Below, piece after piece: positions 50,091-59,397 of a stretch of 64,000 nt of DNA. Each line of letters begins with the position of its first letter. The stretch's first letter is position 1. The position numbers were made by a program, and so were the translations under genes. The DNA is taken from contig DIAM01000021.1 of the NCBI GenBank assembly GCA_002416505.1, positions 1 to 64,000 of the forward strand, written 5' to 3'. Source of the DNA: Gammaproteobacteria bacterium UBA5078. GTDB taxonomy: Bacteria > Pseudomonadota > Gammaproteobacteria > Pseudomonadales > Pseudohongiellaceae. Below the pieces are notes generated by a model. It worked only from the letters and a program-made list of their open reading frames with translations. It was not told the origin of the DNA and made no database searches.

Positions 50091-51368
50091 ATGAGAACAA
50101 TGAGATACGGTTTCACACGCATAGGATTTGCGTTGTTATTCAGTTTAATAGCCTTCGCCGGGCAGGCCGCGGAGCGCGATCTCGCGCAGGTGGCACCGGA
50201 AGACGTCGGCATGAGCAGCAGCGCTCTGAATGCCTTTACCGCAGGCATGCACGAGGAGGTCGACAAGGGCCAGCTCGCCGGCATCGTTACGCTAGTGGCT
50301 CGCCATGGCAAGATCGTGCAGCGCGACGCCTATGGTTACCAAGACCTCGAGAATCGGGTCCCCATGGCGCCGGACACCATCTTTCGTATCTTCTCCATGA
50401 CCAAGCCCATTACCGGCGTCGCCATGATGATGCTATACGAGGAAGGTAAGTTCACTCTCGACGACCCAGTCGAGAAGTTCATTCCAGAGTTCAGCAATCT
50501 TGTCGTAGCCAAGGACGACGCGCCCAATGGCATCCCGATGGCGGAGCTACCTACCCACAAGATGACGATGCGCGAGCTGATGAGCCATACCGGCGGCCTG
50601 ACTTACGGGCCCTTCTCACGCTCTCGCGTCGACACACTCTACAACGAAGCGAATGTGCTCGATCGCAACTCCACGCTGCAGGATATGATCGATAAACTCG
50701 CCCAGATCCCGCTGCGCCAACAGCCCGGGAGCGTATGGCATTACAGCGTCTCTGTGGATGTGCAGGGCTATCTGGTCGAGAAACTCTCCGGCATGGGCTT
50801 CGACGAATTCCTTCAGGAGCGCCTGTTCGCGCCACTAGGCATGGTGGACACTCGCTTCTATGTGGGCACGGAGAAGGCGGCGCGTTTCTCGCGGGAATAC
50901 ACCTCCAGCGCGACTGGTATTACTAGCCCCGAGAATGATGATTTCATCGCCCCGGTGCCCTTCCTCTCTGGCGGCGGCGGCCTGACCTCAACGGCTGGAG
51001 ACTATCTGCGCTTCGCCCAGATGCTCGCCAATGGCGGCTCGCTCGATGGCGTGCGCATCATCTCTTCGGAGAGTGTCGATCTCATGCGCAAGAATCAGCT
51101 ACCGGCGGGGCAGACAGAGATTCCTGGCTACCCGGGCAATGCCTTCGGCCTAGACTTTGCCGTGGTGATGGATCCCGCCAAGAACGGCGGCATGTCGGTC
51201 GGAAGCTACTGGTGGTGGGGCATCGCGGGTTCTTGGTTCTGGATAGACCCAGTGGAGGATTTGGTGTTCGTCGGCATGATTCAAAACCGCAACCTAGGCT
51301 ATGCCCGCGGGCTGCAGCTCAAGAGCAAAGAGTTGCTATACGATGCGGTCGAGATGTCGCATAAATAG
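50091..51368 (+). CDS. Exported serine hydrolase, beta-lactamase/esterase family
   Basis: A 425-residue protein. ATG 50091 is chosen because AGGGGG lies 5 nt upstream and a signal peptide ending in AGQAAE follows. The SxxK motif is in IFRIFSMTKPITG (Ser-Met-Thr-Lys) and the Tyr of the YxN box in VWHYSVSVDVQGYL. A third motif is probably in the Gly-rich WWWGIAGSWFW stretch. This class C-like family includes esterases, D-aminopeptidases and penicillin-binding-protein-like enzymes; most are not true beta-lactamases. It is monocistronic. Confidence 0.88.
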   Translation: MRTMRYGFTRIGFALLFSLIAFAGQAAERDLAQVAPEDVGMSSSALNAFTAGMHEEVDKGQLAGIVTLVARHGKIVQRDAYGYQDLENRVPMAPDTIFRIFSMTKPITGVAMMMLYEEGKFTLDDPVEKFIPEFSNLVVAKDDAPNGIPMAELPTHKMTMRELMSHTGGLTYGPFSRSRVDTLYNEANVLDRNSTLQDMIDKLAQIPLRQQPGSVWHYSVSVDVQGYLVEKLSGMGFDEFLQERLFAPLGMVDTRFYVGTEKAARFSREYTSSATGITSPENDDFIAPVPFLSGGGGLTSTAGDYLRFAQMLANGGSLDGVRIISSESVDLMRKNQLPAGQTEIPGYPGNAFGLDFAVVMDPAKNGGMSVGSYWWWGIAGSWFWIDPVEDLVFVGMIQNRNLGYARGLQLKSKELLYDAVEMSHK

Positions 51369-51375
51369 AATGGAC

Positions 51376-51409
51376 GCATGCGCCTGCGGGGCAAGCTGCA
51401 GGCGCATGC
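51376..51409. terminator. Bidirectional terminator-like hairpin
   Basis: GCATGCGCCTGC (51376-51387) pairs perfectly with GCAGGCGCATGC (51398-51409) around a 10-nt loop, between the convergent serine hydrolase and acyl-CoA dehydrogenase genes. ATTCTTC follows on the plus strand; no long T-run. Confidence 0.6.
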
Positions 51410-51414
51410 ATTCT

Positions 51415-52554
51415 TCAGAAGCCATTCAAACTCGCATAGCGATCCCGATGAAACGCAGCATCGCCTAACAATGCCTGCACTACCCGTGCTCGCTTGAGAT
51501 AGAAGCCGATATCGAATTCGTCGGTCATGCCAATGCCGCCGTGCATCTGCACACCCTCATTGCTGATTAGCCCTAGAACCTCCGACAGCTTCGCCTTCGC
51601 CACGCTGGCCAGCGCGGGCACGTCTTCCTGCGCGCCATCGAGTTCTGCGAAGGCACGACGCACGACAGAGCGACACAACTCTAACTCGCTATACATGGTC
51701 GCGGCGCGATGTTGCAGGCCCTGGAATGCGCCGATCAATACACCGAATTGCTCGCGCTGCTTCAGGTAGTCGATGATGCGATCGAAGACCTCCTGCGCGC
51801 TGCCCAGCATCTCTGCGGCGATGCCGATGCGCGCAACATCGAGCGTCCTCTCCAATAACTCATCCCCCTTGTCGAGCTCGCCCAACAGGGCGTCCGCGCC
51901 AACGTGCACATCGTGCAGGCGCACATTCGCCGCGTTACGGCTGTCCACCATCTGAGAGCGAGAAATGCTCAGGCCTTGCGCATCGCGATCTACCACGAAG
52001 AGGCTGATGCCATCGCGATCGTCGCGTGCGCCACTCGTGCGCGCCACGACGATTAACTTATCGGCGATATGCCCGTCTAGGACGAAGGTCTTCTGGCCAT
52101 TCAACACAAAGCCCGCCTCTCGCCTCTGGGCGCTGCACGCAATGCGGGTGGGCTGGTGGAAGGCTGTCTCCTCCAGTGCTAGGGCCATGAGCAACTCGCC
52201 CGCCGCAATGCGGGGAAGCAGTGCCGATTTGTGTGCCTGACTGCCACCGAGATTGACCGCCGTCGCACACAAAAGCACCGTCGCGACTAGGGGGCTCGGC
52301 ACGAGGTTGCGACCAGTCTCTTCCAAGACTACCTCTAGGCCACCATAGCCGAAGCCGAAGCCCCCGAACTGTTCGGGAATCGTCATGCCTGCCCAACCCA
52401 GCGCGACCATCTGCTGCCACAGCTCCCGCGAGAAGCCGTCGGGGTCTTGGCTATCGCGTATGCGGCGCAGCTCGCTCACAGGCGCGTTGGCCTGGCAGAA
52501 ATCTCGTGCCGATTGCTGCAGCATCGACTGATCTTCATTCAATACCATGCTCAT
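51415..52554 (-). CDS. Acyl-CoA dehydrogenase
   Basis: A 379-residue FAD enzyme. ATG 52554 follows GGAG, two bases after the upstream acyl-CoA dehydrogenase stop, so the two form an operon. It opens with MVLNEDQSMLQQSARDFC and has WAGMTIPEQFGGFGFGYGG. The FAD/C-terminal part includes REQFGVLIGAFQGLQHRAATM and MHGGIGMTDEFDIGFYLKRA. Two such dehydrogenases in tandem, one ~380 and one ~410 residues, often form heteromeric enzymes acting on steroid or branched side chains (FadE28/29-type), which fits but is not proven. Confidence 0.9.
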   Translation of the reverse strand: MSMVLNEDQSMLQQSARDFCQANAPVSELRRIRDSQDPDGFSRELWQQMVALGWAGMTIPEQFGGFGFGYGGLEVVLEETGRNLVPSPLVATVLLCATAVNLGGSQAHKSALLPRIAAGELLMALALEETAFHQPTRIACSAQRREAGFVLNGQKTFVLDGHIADKLIVVARTSGARDDRDGISLFVVDRDAQGLSISRSQMVDSRNAANVRLHDVHVGADALLGELDKGDELLERTLDVARIGIAAEMLGSAQEVFDRIIDYLKQREQFGVLIGAFQGLQHRAATMYSELELCRSVVRRAFAELDGAQEDVPALASVAKAKLSEVLGLISNEGVQMHGGIGMTDEFDIGFYLKRARVVQALLGDAAFHRDRYASLNGF

Positions 52555-52556
52555 AC

Positions 52557-53795
52557 TCAGCTCCCCTTCTTCGTGGTCAACATGGGCATATCGGGTAGCC
52601 CCAGCACTCGTTTGGCGATGACATTGAGTTGAATCTCCGCGGTACCGCCCTCGATAGAATTGCCTTTGGAGCGCAGCCATTCTCGCGTGACTCTGAGCTG
52701 TTCCACACTGAAGTCCTCGTGTTGCACACTGGCCCAACCTAGCCCCTGGGTACCGAGCGCCTGCAGGAGTAATTCGTAGCGACGCTTATTCAACTCGCAG
52801 CCATAATTCTTCAACATCGAAGAGGTGGCATTTGGCCCCTTGTTGAGCTTCGCCTCTTCCATCGAGCGCTGCGAGGTAAACGCAAAGGCCTCGGCGTCGA
52901 TCTTGTAGCGCGCGATATCGTCGCGTAGCACCGGATCCGACAGCCTGCCGGTGTCGCCCCGCGCCTGCATCGCCTGCCCCTCGACGGAGCTCGCATCGAG
53001 ACTGCGGCCGCTGGCCTTGTCGCTCAGACCGAAGCCGGAGATCATCGTGCGTTCGTGCTGCAGTAGACGCTTGGCGATGGTCCAGCCATCGTTGAGGGTT
53101 CCCACCAGATTGCGCGCGGGCACGCGTACATCATCAAAGAATGTCTCGCAAAACGGCGAGGAGCCGCTGATCAGGCGAATGGGTCGCGTGCTCACGCCCT
53201 GGGTCTGCATATCGAATAGGATGAAACTGATGCCACTGTGTTTTGCCGCCTCGAAATCGGTGCGCACTAGGCAGAAAATCCAGTCCGCCTTGTCCGCATA
53301 AGAGGTCCAAACCTTGGCGCCGTTGAGGACATAGTGGTCGCCATCGAGCACGGCCTTGGTGCTCAGTGACGCAAGGTCCGACCCAGAGCCTGGCTCGCTA
53401 TAGCCCTGACACCAGCGAATCTCCCCGCGCAGAATCTTGGGAATGTGCTCCGCCTTCTGCTCGTGGGTGCCGTATTCGAGTAAGACCGGGCCGAGCATGC
53501 TGATCCCGAAGCTATTGAGCGCCTGTCGCGCGCCGATGCGTTGCAGCTCCTGCAGCAAGACCAGATTCTCTTCCTTGTTCAGGCCGCCACCGCCGTACTC
53601 TTGTGGCCATGTGGGCGTCGTCCAGCCCTTGCCCGCCATGCGTTCCAACCACAGCTTGCTGTCGGGGTTCTTAAAGCTGGAGTTGCGTCCGCCCCAGACT
53701 ACCTCGTCCTCCTGCATGGCCGTGCGCATGGAGGGGGGACAGTTCTCTTCCAGCCAGGCGCGAGTGCTCGCGCGGAACTCTTCGATCGATTGCAT
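52557..53795 (-). CDS. Acyl-CoA dehydrogenase
   Basis: A 412-residue acyl-CoA dehydrogenase, first gene of the pair. It has GKGWTTPTWPQEYGGGGLNKEENLVL, the FAD-binding WCQGYSEPGSGSDLASLSTKA and KVWTSYADKADWIFCLVRTD, and the C-terminal IEGGTAEIQLNVIAKRVLGLP. The WCQG-SEP motif and the larger size resemble dehydrogenases for branched or ring-bearing acyl-CoA. It is divergent from a methyltransferase gene with only 30 bp between, so promoters must overlap. Confidence 0.9.
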   Translation of the reverse strand: MQSIEEFRASTRAWLEENCPPSMRTAMQEDEVVWGGRNSSFKNPDSKLWLERMAGKGWTTPTWPQEYGGGGLNKEENLVLLQELQRIGARQALNSFGISMLGPVLLEYGTHEQKAEHIPKILRGEIRWCQGYSEPGSGSDLASLSTKAVLDGDHYVLNGAKVWTSYADKADWIFCLVRTDFEAAKHSGISFILFDMQTQGVSTRPIRLISGSSPFCETFFDDVRVPARNLVGTLNDGWTIAKRLLQHERTMISGFGLSDKASGRSLDASSVEGQAMQARGDTGRLSDPVLRDDIARYKIDAEAFAFTSQRSMEEAKLNKGPNATSSMLKNYGCELNKRRYELLLQALGTQGLGWASVQHEDFSVEQLRVTREWLRSKGNSIEGGTAEIQLNVIAKRVLGLPDMPMLTTKKGS

Positions 53796-53825
53796 TCGTT
53801 TTCCCCTTCTGGTTTAGTCTCGGTC

Positions 53826-54533
53826 ATGACCCAGGCCAATGACCCAAATTCAGGCGCCGATAGCGCCGCAGTCCTGCGCTGCTGGCAAGACAACGCCGCA
53901 GCGTGGACCGCCGCCGTGCGTGAGGCAAAAATACGCAGCCGCACACTGGTCACGAATCGGGCGATCCTCGATGCCATCCTTGCGCGCGCGCCTAGCCGCG
54001 TTCTCGATCTCGGTTGCGGCGAGGGTTGGTTAAGCTGGAGTCTCGCCGCCGAGAACATTCCTGTGCTGGGGGTAGACGCCATCGCGGCTCTGATCGAAGC
54101 CGCTAAGAGCAGCCCTAGCGACGCGGAGTCGGCACCGCTATTCCGCACACTGGACTACGCTCAGGTGCCGCTGGCGCTAGCGGGCGAGCGCTTCGATCTG
54201 ATCGTGTGCAATTTCTCCCTGCTCGACCAAGCTGGCGTCGCCAATCTCATGCTCGCGATACCGGCACTGCTCGCCCCCAATGGCACACTACTCATTCAGA
54301 CATTGCACCCCGACTTTGTCGGCACGCCCGCCAACCGAAGCGATGGCTGGCGCAGTGAAACCTGGCAGGGTATCGGCGAGGATTTCCGCGGCCAGGCCCC
54401 TTGGTATTACCGCACGCTGGCGAGCTGGCGGCGCTTGTTTGTACAGAGCGATCTGCAGCTTACAGAGCAGTTAGAACCGCCCCATCCCGAGACCGGTCTG
54501 CCTGCCTCGGTGATATTTGTGCTGGGGGTTTAA
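53826..54533 (+). CDS. Class I SAM-dependent methyltransferase
   Basis: A 235-residue cytoplasmic protein starting at ATG 53826. Motif I is VLDLGCGEGWLSW, with the acidic residue after strand 2 in PVLGVDAIAALIEAA, and post-I motifs at FDLIVCNFSLLDQ and LLAPNGTLLIQTLHPDF. The substrate is unknown. It lies between the acyl-CoA dehydrogenase pair and the alcohol dehydrogenase, but on the opposite strand. Confidence 0.87.
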   Translation: MTQANDPNSGADSAAVLRCWQDNAAAWTAAVREAKIRSRTLVTNRAILDAILARAPSRVLDLGCGEGWLSWSLAAENIPVLGVDAIAALIEAAKSSPSDAESAPLFRTLDYAQVPLALAGERFDLIVCNFSLLDQAGVANLMLAIPALLAPNGTLLIQTLHPDFVGTPANRSDGWRSETWQGIGEDFRGQAPWYYRTLASWRRLFVQSDLQLTEQLEPPHPETGLPASVIFVLGV

Positions 54534-54562
54534 TGCAATGTGTTCTCATAAACTGAGGCCAC

Positions 54563-55600
54563 TCATCCCCTCAACACTAAACGCCCACTGACCTTGCCCG
54601 ACTTCAGATCCTCTAGCGCACTCGACACCTGTGCTAGCGGCCGCTGTTCGATATCGATTGGGGCGATCTTGCCCGCGCGCACCAAGACCATGAGTTCGCT
54701 CATCTCTTGCAGGCTGCCGACATAGCTACCCTGAATGATGCGGGCATTCATCGGAATGAACGGCAGCGGGATATTCAATGCCCCGCCATAGAGGCCCACG
54801 ATGATCAGCTTGCCACCCTTGCGCAGTGTGGACAGTCCGAACGCGGTCGAGGCCTCTGCCCCAACGAAATCCAACGCAGCGAATACGCCGCCGTCACTGA
54901 GCTTCTTAATGGCTTTGATATTCTCGCGCTCCGCGCTGTTGAACACCCGGCTAACCCCGAAGGCCTGCGCCGCCGCGAGCTTGGCCTGATCGATGTCGGC
55001 CACGATGGGATCGATGCCCATGGAGAGGGCTATCTGCACGGCCATCATGCCCACGCCACCGGCACCGATGATGAGCACCTCGTCGCCCGCTTGGCGCTCG
55101 GCGATCTTCTTCAGCGCACTATAGGCGGTCAATCCGGAACAGGCATAGGTAGAGGCAAGGGCGTCGTCTACATCGCCCTTATCGAACAAATAACGACTGT
55201 GAGGAACTACGACATAATCGGCAAAGCCGCCACGAGCCATCGTGCCGAGTCCACGGCCGGGGGTGCACAAATGCTCGTCGCCTCGGCGGCACGAGGCGCA
55301 CTCGCCGCAACCGATCCAAGGGAAGACCACGCGTCGATCTCCGACGGCCACTCCGCGCACATCTGGGCCAAGTGCCACTACTTCGCCGAAGATCTCATGG
55401 CCTAGTACCTGACCGGGGCGGCCGACCTCCAGTTGCTTGTCATTGCCGAGATTGAAGATGCCCTCGTGTAGATGAATGTCCGAATGGCAAACGCCACAGG
55501 CCACCATCTTAACGAGCACCTCTGTGCCCTGTGGCGTCGGGGTTGCCGACTCCACAGGCACCAGAGGGGCGCCCGGCGTAGTAGTTTCATAAGCGATCAT
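54563..55600 (-). CDS. Zinc-dependent alcohol dehydrogenase
   Basis: A 345-residue medium-chain dehydrogenase starting at ATG 55600 behind GGAGG. The catalytic zinc site has Cys in ACGVCHSDIHLHEG and His/Glu in GQVLGHEIFGEV; the structural zinc site has four Cys in WIGCGECASCRRGDEHLC. The Rossmann motif is VLIIGAGGVGMMAVQ, and VADIDQAKLAAA after it suggests NAD. It is 35 bp downstream of the FadB-like gene in the same direction and probably shares its operon, oxidising an alcohol intermediate. Confidence 0.92.
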   Translation of the reverse strand: MIAYETTTPGAPLVPVESATPTPQGTEVLVKMVACGVCHSDIHLHEGIFNLGNDKQLEVGRPGQVLGHEIFGEVVALGPDVRGVAVGDRRVVFPWIGCGECASCRRGDEHLCTPGRGLGTMARGGFADYVVVPHSRYLFDKGDVDDALASTYACSGLTAYSALKKIAERQAGDEVLIIGAGGVGMMAVQIALSMGIDPIVADIDQAKLAAAQAFGVSRVFNSAERENIKAIKKLSDGGVFAALDFVGAEASTAFGLSTLRKGGKLIIVGLYGGALNIPLPFIPMNARIIQGSYVGSLQEMSELMVLVRAGKIAPIDIEQRPLAQVSSALEDLKSGKVSGRLVLRG

Positions 55601-55635
55601 GGGTAAACCTCCAATCCTCGTTGCGGAAGACTGGA

Positions 55636-57747
55636 TCAGTCTTGAGACTTCGCCCATGCGGCGAAACTACTGCCCTCTTTCGCTAACTTCTCTAGCAGTG
55701 GCGCTGGCTGCCAGTAGTCTGGCCCCAGCTCATTCTGGAAGCGTAGGATGGTGTCATACACTTGCTTCAGGCCAACTTGATCGGCGAAGTACATGGGGCC
55801 GCCCTTCGCGCTCGGGAATGCATAGCCATAGACATACACGATGTCGATGTCGCTTGGGCGCTGCGCGATGCCCTCCTCGAGGATTAGCGCCCCTTCGTTG
55901 ATCAACGGATAGAACAGGCGCGCCACGATCTCTTCATTACTGATCTCGCGCTGTTTGACGCCATGTTTCTTCGCGTGTTCACGAATTAGTGCTTCTACTT
56001 CTGGATCGGACTGACGCGCACGGGTCTGCGGATCGTATTTGTAATACCCGGCGCCAGACTTCTGACCAAGCCGCCCGGCCTCAACGAGCGCCGAGGCGAT
56101 GCAATGTGTCACAGGGTCCATGACTTGGCCGTCAGCCTCGCGCGCCTGACGCGCCTTATAACCGACATCCAGGCCTGCTAGATCGCTCATCGCCAGCGGT
56201 CCCATCGCCATGCCGAACTCTTCGGCGGCGGCATCGACCTGCGCAGGAGTCGCGCCATCGAGCAACAGCATATGCGCCTGACGACCATAACCGGTGAGCA
56301 TGCGATTGCCGATAAAACCATAGCAAACGCGTGATAGCGCGCAGACCTTGCCGATCTTCTTGCCAATTTTCATGACGGTAGCCAGTACGTCATCGGAAGT
56401 CTTTTCGCAGCGCACTACTTCCAGTAGTTTCATCACGTTGGCAGGACTGAAGAAATGCATGCCAACGACATCTTGTGGACGCTTGGTCGCCCGCGCGATG
56501 TCATCTACATCCTGATACGAGGTGTTCGAAGCGAGAATCGCGCCGGGCTTACACACGGCATCGAGCTTCGCGAATACTTCCTTCTTGATGTCGGGGTTCT
56601 CGAACACGGCCTCGATCACGAGATCGACATTGCTCAGGTCATCGTAGGAGGTAGTGCCGTCGATCAAGTTCAGACGCTGCACCATTTCCGTCTCATCCAT
56701 CTTGCCCTTCTTAACGGTGATGGAGTAATTCTTGCGGATGATGTTCATGCCGCGCTCTAGGGCCTCGTCGCTGATCTCCAGCATCGTGACCGGAATCCCG
56801 ACATTGGCGAAGCACATCGCGATGCCGCCGCCCATGGTGCCGCCACCGATGATGGCCACGCGCTTGATGTCGCGAACGGGCGTGTCCGCTGCTAGCCCCT
56901 TAATCTTAGCCGCCTCGCGCTCGGCGAAGAACACATGGCGCATGGCTTGGGACTGGGGCGACTGCACGCACTCTGCGAACAAGGCGCGCTCTAACTCTAG
57001 GCCCTTGTCCATAGGGAGGTTTACCGCTCCCTCTACGCAGCTCACGATGCGGTCGGGCGCTATCTGGCCACGGGCGCGGGCCGCAAGTTTCTTACGATAG
57101 GCTTCGAAAAATCCGGGCTCGATGGTGCTAGGGTCGATGCTGATATCGCGCACTCGCTTGAGTGGGGCGCCAGAGGCCACAAGATCCTTGGCATAGGCAA
57201 TCGCGCTGGACTTCAAATCATTGCCCACGACTACTTCATCGATGAGATTCATGGCGCTAGCCTGCACCGCCCCGATGGGGTTGCCGCTCGTGATCATCTC
57301 TAGCGCAGCCTTGACTCCCGCAATGCGAGGCACACGCTGAGTGCCACCGGCACCAGGGAGGATGCCCAGCTTCACTTCCGGAAGCCCCACCTTGGCGGTG
57401 GTCACGGCACAGCGGTAATGGCATGCGAGTGCCGTCTCGAATCCGCCACCTAGTGCCGTGCCATGAATAGCGGCTACCACTAGCTTGCGGGAGTTCTCGA
57501 GGCTTGTTAGCACATCGGGAAGAGAGGGCGAGCGTGGCGGCTTGCCGAATTCGGTGATGTCCGCGCCGGCAATAAAAGTGCGGCCTGCGCAAAGCACGAC
57601 CAAGGCCTCACTGGCGTCGGTCTGACCCGCAGCGATCGCGTCTTGCAAACCCTTGCGCAGCGCATGGGACAAGGCATTGACCGGTGGGTTATCGATGGTG
57701 ATTACGCCAATATTATCGATGAGCTCATAGCTGACTACAGTAGACAT
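55636..57747 (-). CDS. Bifunctional enoyl-CoA hydratase / 3-hydroxyacyl-CoA dehydrogenase
   Basis: A 703-residue FadB-like protein. Residues ~1-190 are a crotonase domain with oxyanion loops in CAGRTFIAGADITEFGK and GTALGGGFETALACHYRCA and catalytic Glu positions around LPEVKLGILPGAGGTQRVPR. Residues ~300-580 are the NAD-binding 3-hydroxyacyl-CoA dehydrogenase (VAIIGGGTMGGGIAMCFA; catalytic His in VGMHFFSPANVMKLLEVV), followed by a second C-terminal helical repeat. It does two steps of beta-oxidation and likely works with the thiolase encoded just upstream (57842-59056). Confidence 0.93.
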   Translation of the reverse strand: MSTVVSYELIDNIGVITIDNPPVNALSHALRKGLQDAIAAGQTDASEALVVLCAGRTFIAGADITEFGKPPRSPSLPDVLTSLENSRKLVVAAIHGTALGGGFETALACHYRCAVTTAKVGLPEVKLGILPGAGGTQRVPRIAGVKAALEMITSGNPIGAVQASAMNLIDEVVVGNDLKSSAIAYAKDLVASGAPLKRVRDISIDPSTIEPGFFEAYRKKLAARARGQIAPDRIVSCVEGAVNLPMDKGLELERALFAECVQSPQSQAMRHVFFAEREAAKIKGLAADTPVRDIKRVAIIGGGTMGGGIAMCFANVGIPVTMLEISDEALERGMNIIRKNYSITVKKGKMDETEMVQRLNLIDGTTSYDDLSNVDLVIEAVFENPDIKKEVFAKLDAVCKPGAILASNTSYQDVDDIARATKRPQDVVGMHFFSPANVMKLLEVVRCEKTSDDVLATVMKIGKKIGKVCALSRVCYGFIGNRMLTGYGRQAHMLLLDGATPAQVDAAAEEFGMAMGPLAMSDLAGLDVGYKARQAREADGQVMDPVTHCIASALVEAGRLGQKSGAGYYKYDPQTRARQSDPEVEALIREHAKKHGVKQREISNEEIVARLFYPLINEGALILEEGIAQRPSDIDIVYVYGYAFPSAKGGPMYFADQVGLKQVYDTILRFQNELGPDYWQPAPLLEKLAKEGSSFAAWAKSQD

Positions 57748-57841
57748 TCGGGATCTCCCAATGGATTATTGCAAACAATTAACAAGCGCCGTATCTAAGG
57801 CGCTAACAAATAAGGCACTCACTATCGAAGCGCTAGCGCTA

Positions 57842-59056
57842 TTAGTCGAGACGTTCTATGACGGCGGCGATGCCCTGCCCGATGCCGATACACAGGCTGA
57901 TCAATGCGTAACGACCGCCAGTGCGCTCCAAATGGCGCAGGGTCGTGATGGCGATTCGCGCACCGGACGCACCCAAGGGATGCCCCACCGCAATGGCACC
58001 GCCGTTGGGGTTCACCCGCGGGTCGTCGAAGGCGATGTCGAGCATCTTCAGGCAGCCTAACACCTGTGTGGCGAAGGCCTCGTTAATCTCGATGACGTCC
58101 ATATCGGCGAGGCTTAGCCCCGCTCGCGCCAGGGCCTTACGCCCTGCGAACACCGGCCCAAGCCCCATCACTCTTGGCTCTACCCCGGCGATAGCGCCCG
58201 CGACGATGCGCGCGCGTGGCCGGATACTGTATTTTTCACCGATGCTACGGTCGCCAATAATAAGGGCCGCGGCTCCATCGTTGATGCCCGAGGCATTGCC
58301 CGCGGTGACTACGCCGCCCTCGAACAGGGGACGCAGACCCTCTAGCGCCTGCACCGTCGAGTCCGCGCGCGGATGTTCGTCGGCGGCCACCGTCAACGCG
58401 GGTTTCTTGCGCCCTTGGGGCACATCGATTGGAATGATCTCGTCTTGGAAGAAACCGGCAAGCCGTGCCGCCTCATATTTGGCCTGCGAGGCAGCCGCGA
58501 AGACGTCGCTCGCGGCGCGGGAGATGCCGAGATCCTGCGCGATATTATCGGCAGTCTGCGGCATCGTGTCATTGCCAAAGGCTGCGGCGAAACGCGGGTT
58601 GGTGAAGCGCGCGCCTAGAGTGCTGTCGGCGATCTGTTGGCCGCGATCATAGGCCGAGGTAGCCTTGGAGAGGATGAGGGGGGCGCGACTCATGGACTCG
58701 ACACCACCAGCCACGAATAGCTTACCCTCCTGACTCTTGACCCCGCGCGCGGCATCTAGCACCGCCGCAAGGCCGGAGCCACATAGGCGATTGACCGTGA
58801 GCCCGCCTACGGCATGAGGCATGCCCGCCAGCAAGGCAGCGAAACGACCCACATTGCGGCAGTCCTCGCCCGCTTGATTGGTGTTGCCCATGATGACGTC
58901 TTCATAGGCTTCCAGTGGAAAGTCGTTGCGCCCGACCACAGACTTGATGATGTGCGCTAGCAGGTCATCGGGGCGCACTGGAGCCAGCACTCCACCCTGT
59001 CGCCCAAACGCACTCCTGCCGCCATCGTAGATAAATGCTTGTTCCGAATCCGTCAT
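57842..59056 (-). CDS. Acetyl-CoA acyltransferase (thiolase, FadA/PcaF-like)
   Basis: A 404-residue thiolase. The active-site Cys is in TVNRLCGSGLAAV, the catalytic His in GGAIAVGHPLGASGARI and the second Cys in ISLCIGIGQGIAAV. It begins QAFIYDGGRSAFGRQGG, a start closer to PcaF/beta-ketoadipyl-CoA thiolases than to the gene at 7345. It lies 94 bp upstream of the FadB-like gene on the same strand, making a FadA-FadB order followed by the alcohol dehydrogenase. Confidence 0.92.
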   Translation of the reverse strand: MTDSEQAFIYDGGRSAFGRQGGVLAPVRPDDLLAHIIKSVVGRNDFPLEAYEDVIMGNTNQAGEDCRNVGRFAALLAGMPHAVGGLTVNRLCGSGLAAVLDAARGVKSQEGKLFVAGGVESMSRAPLILSKATSAYDRGQQIADSTLGARFTNPRFAAAFGNDTMPQTADNIAQDLGISRAASDVFAAASQAKYEAARLAGFFQDEIIPIDVPQGRKKPALTVAADEHPRADSTVQALEGLRPLFEGGVVTAGNASGINDGAAALIIGDRSIGEKYSIRPRARIVAGAIAGVEPRVMGLGPVFAGRKALARAGLSLADMDVIEINEAFATQVLGCLKMLDIAFDDPRVNPNGGAIAVGHPLGASGARIAITTLRHLERTGGRYALISLCIGIGQGIAAVIERLD

Positions 59057-59397
59057 ATACTCGCTCTCTCTAATGCATCACAAACAATTTGCGTAGGAGG
59101 GGAAATGCGAACACAAGTTGCTGCGCGCTGGCAGCAACTGTACAAAGCTGGACATACCCTCGTAGTCTCCCCTGCGCGACTACGTGGTAGCAGCGACTCG
59201 AAGAAGCGCAGACTCGACATCCCATCGAGTCTACTGCACCTTCGCAAAGCTGCTCCCCTAGCCAACCGGTCAGTGCCAGATTCGCTATGGGGCAGTCATG
59301 GTAGCACAGGGTATAAAGAGGTGGAATTCGCTTCGAGCAGACTTTAAGCTCTACCTCGTATGTGTATGTTTGGGGGAATTCATTTAGAGGAAAACGC
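59057..59397. other. Divergent intergenic region with strong hairpins
   Basis: It separates the divergent thiolase and acyl-CoA dehydrogenase genes. Two strong hairpins are visible: CGTAGTC/GACTACG (59161-59184) and the 8-bp AGACTCGA/TCGAGTCT with loop CATCCCA (59210-59232); GTGCCA/TGG..GCAC may close a third. It may hold an RNA element or an operator set. A possible short gene inside it is listed separately. Confidence 0.45.
59105..59347 (+). CDS. Doubtful small protein with a strong ribosome-binding site
   Basis: An 80-residue frame opens at ATG 59105 directly after GGAGGGGAA, an excellent Shine-Dalgarno. It is basic (QVAARWQQLYKAGHTL, then SSDSKKRRLDIPSSL) with no recognised family, and its codons overlap the two hairpins of the region. 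It could be a real small gene, or the ribosome-binding-site-like tract may be chance. I would not rely on it without homologs. Confidence 0.25.
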   Translation: MRTQVAARWQQLYKAGHTLVVSPARLRGSSDSKKRRLDIPSSLLHLRKAAPLANRSVPDSLWGSHGSTGYKEVEFASSRL

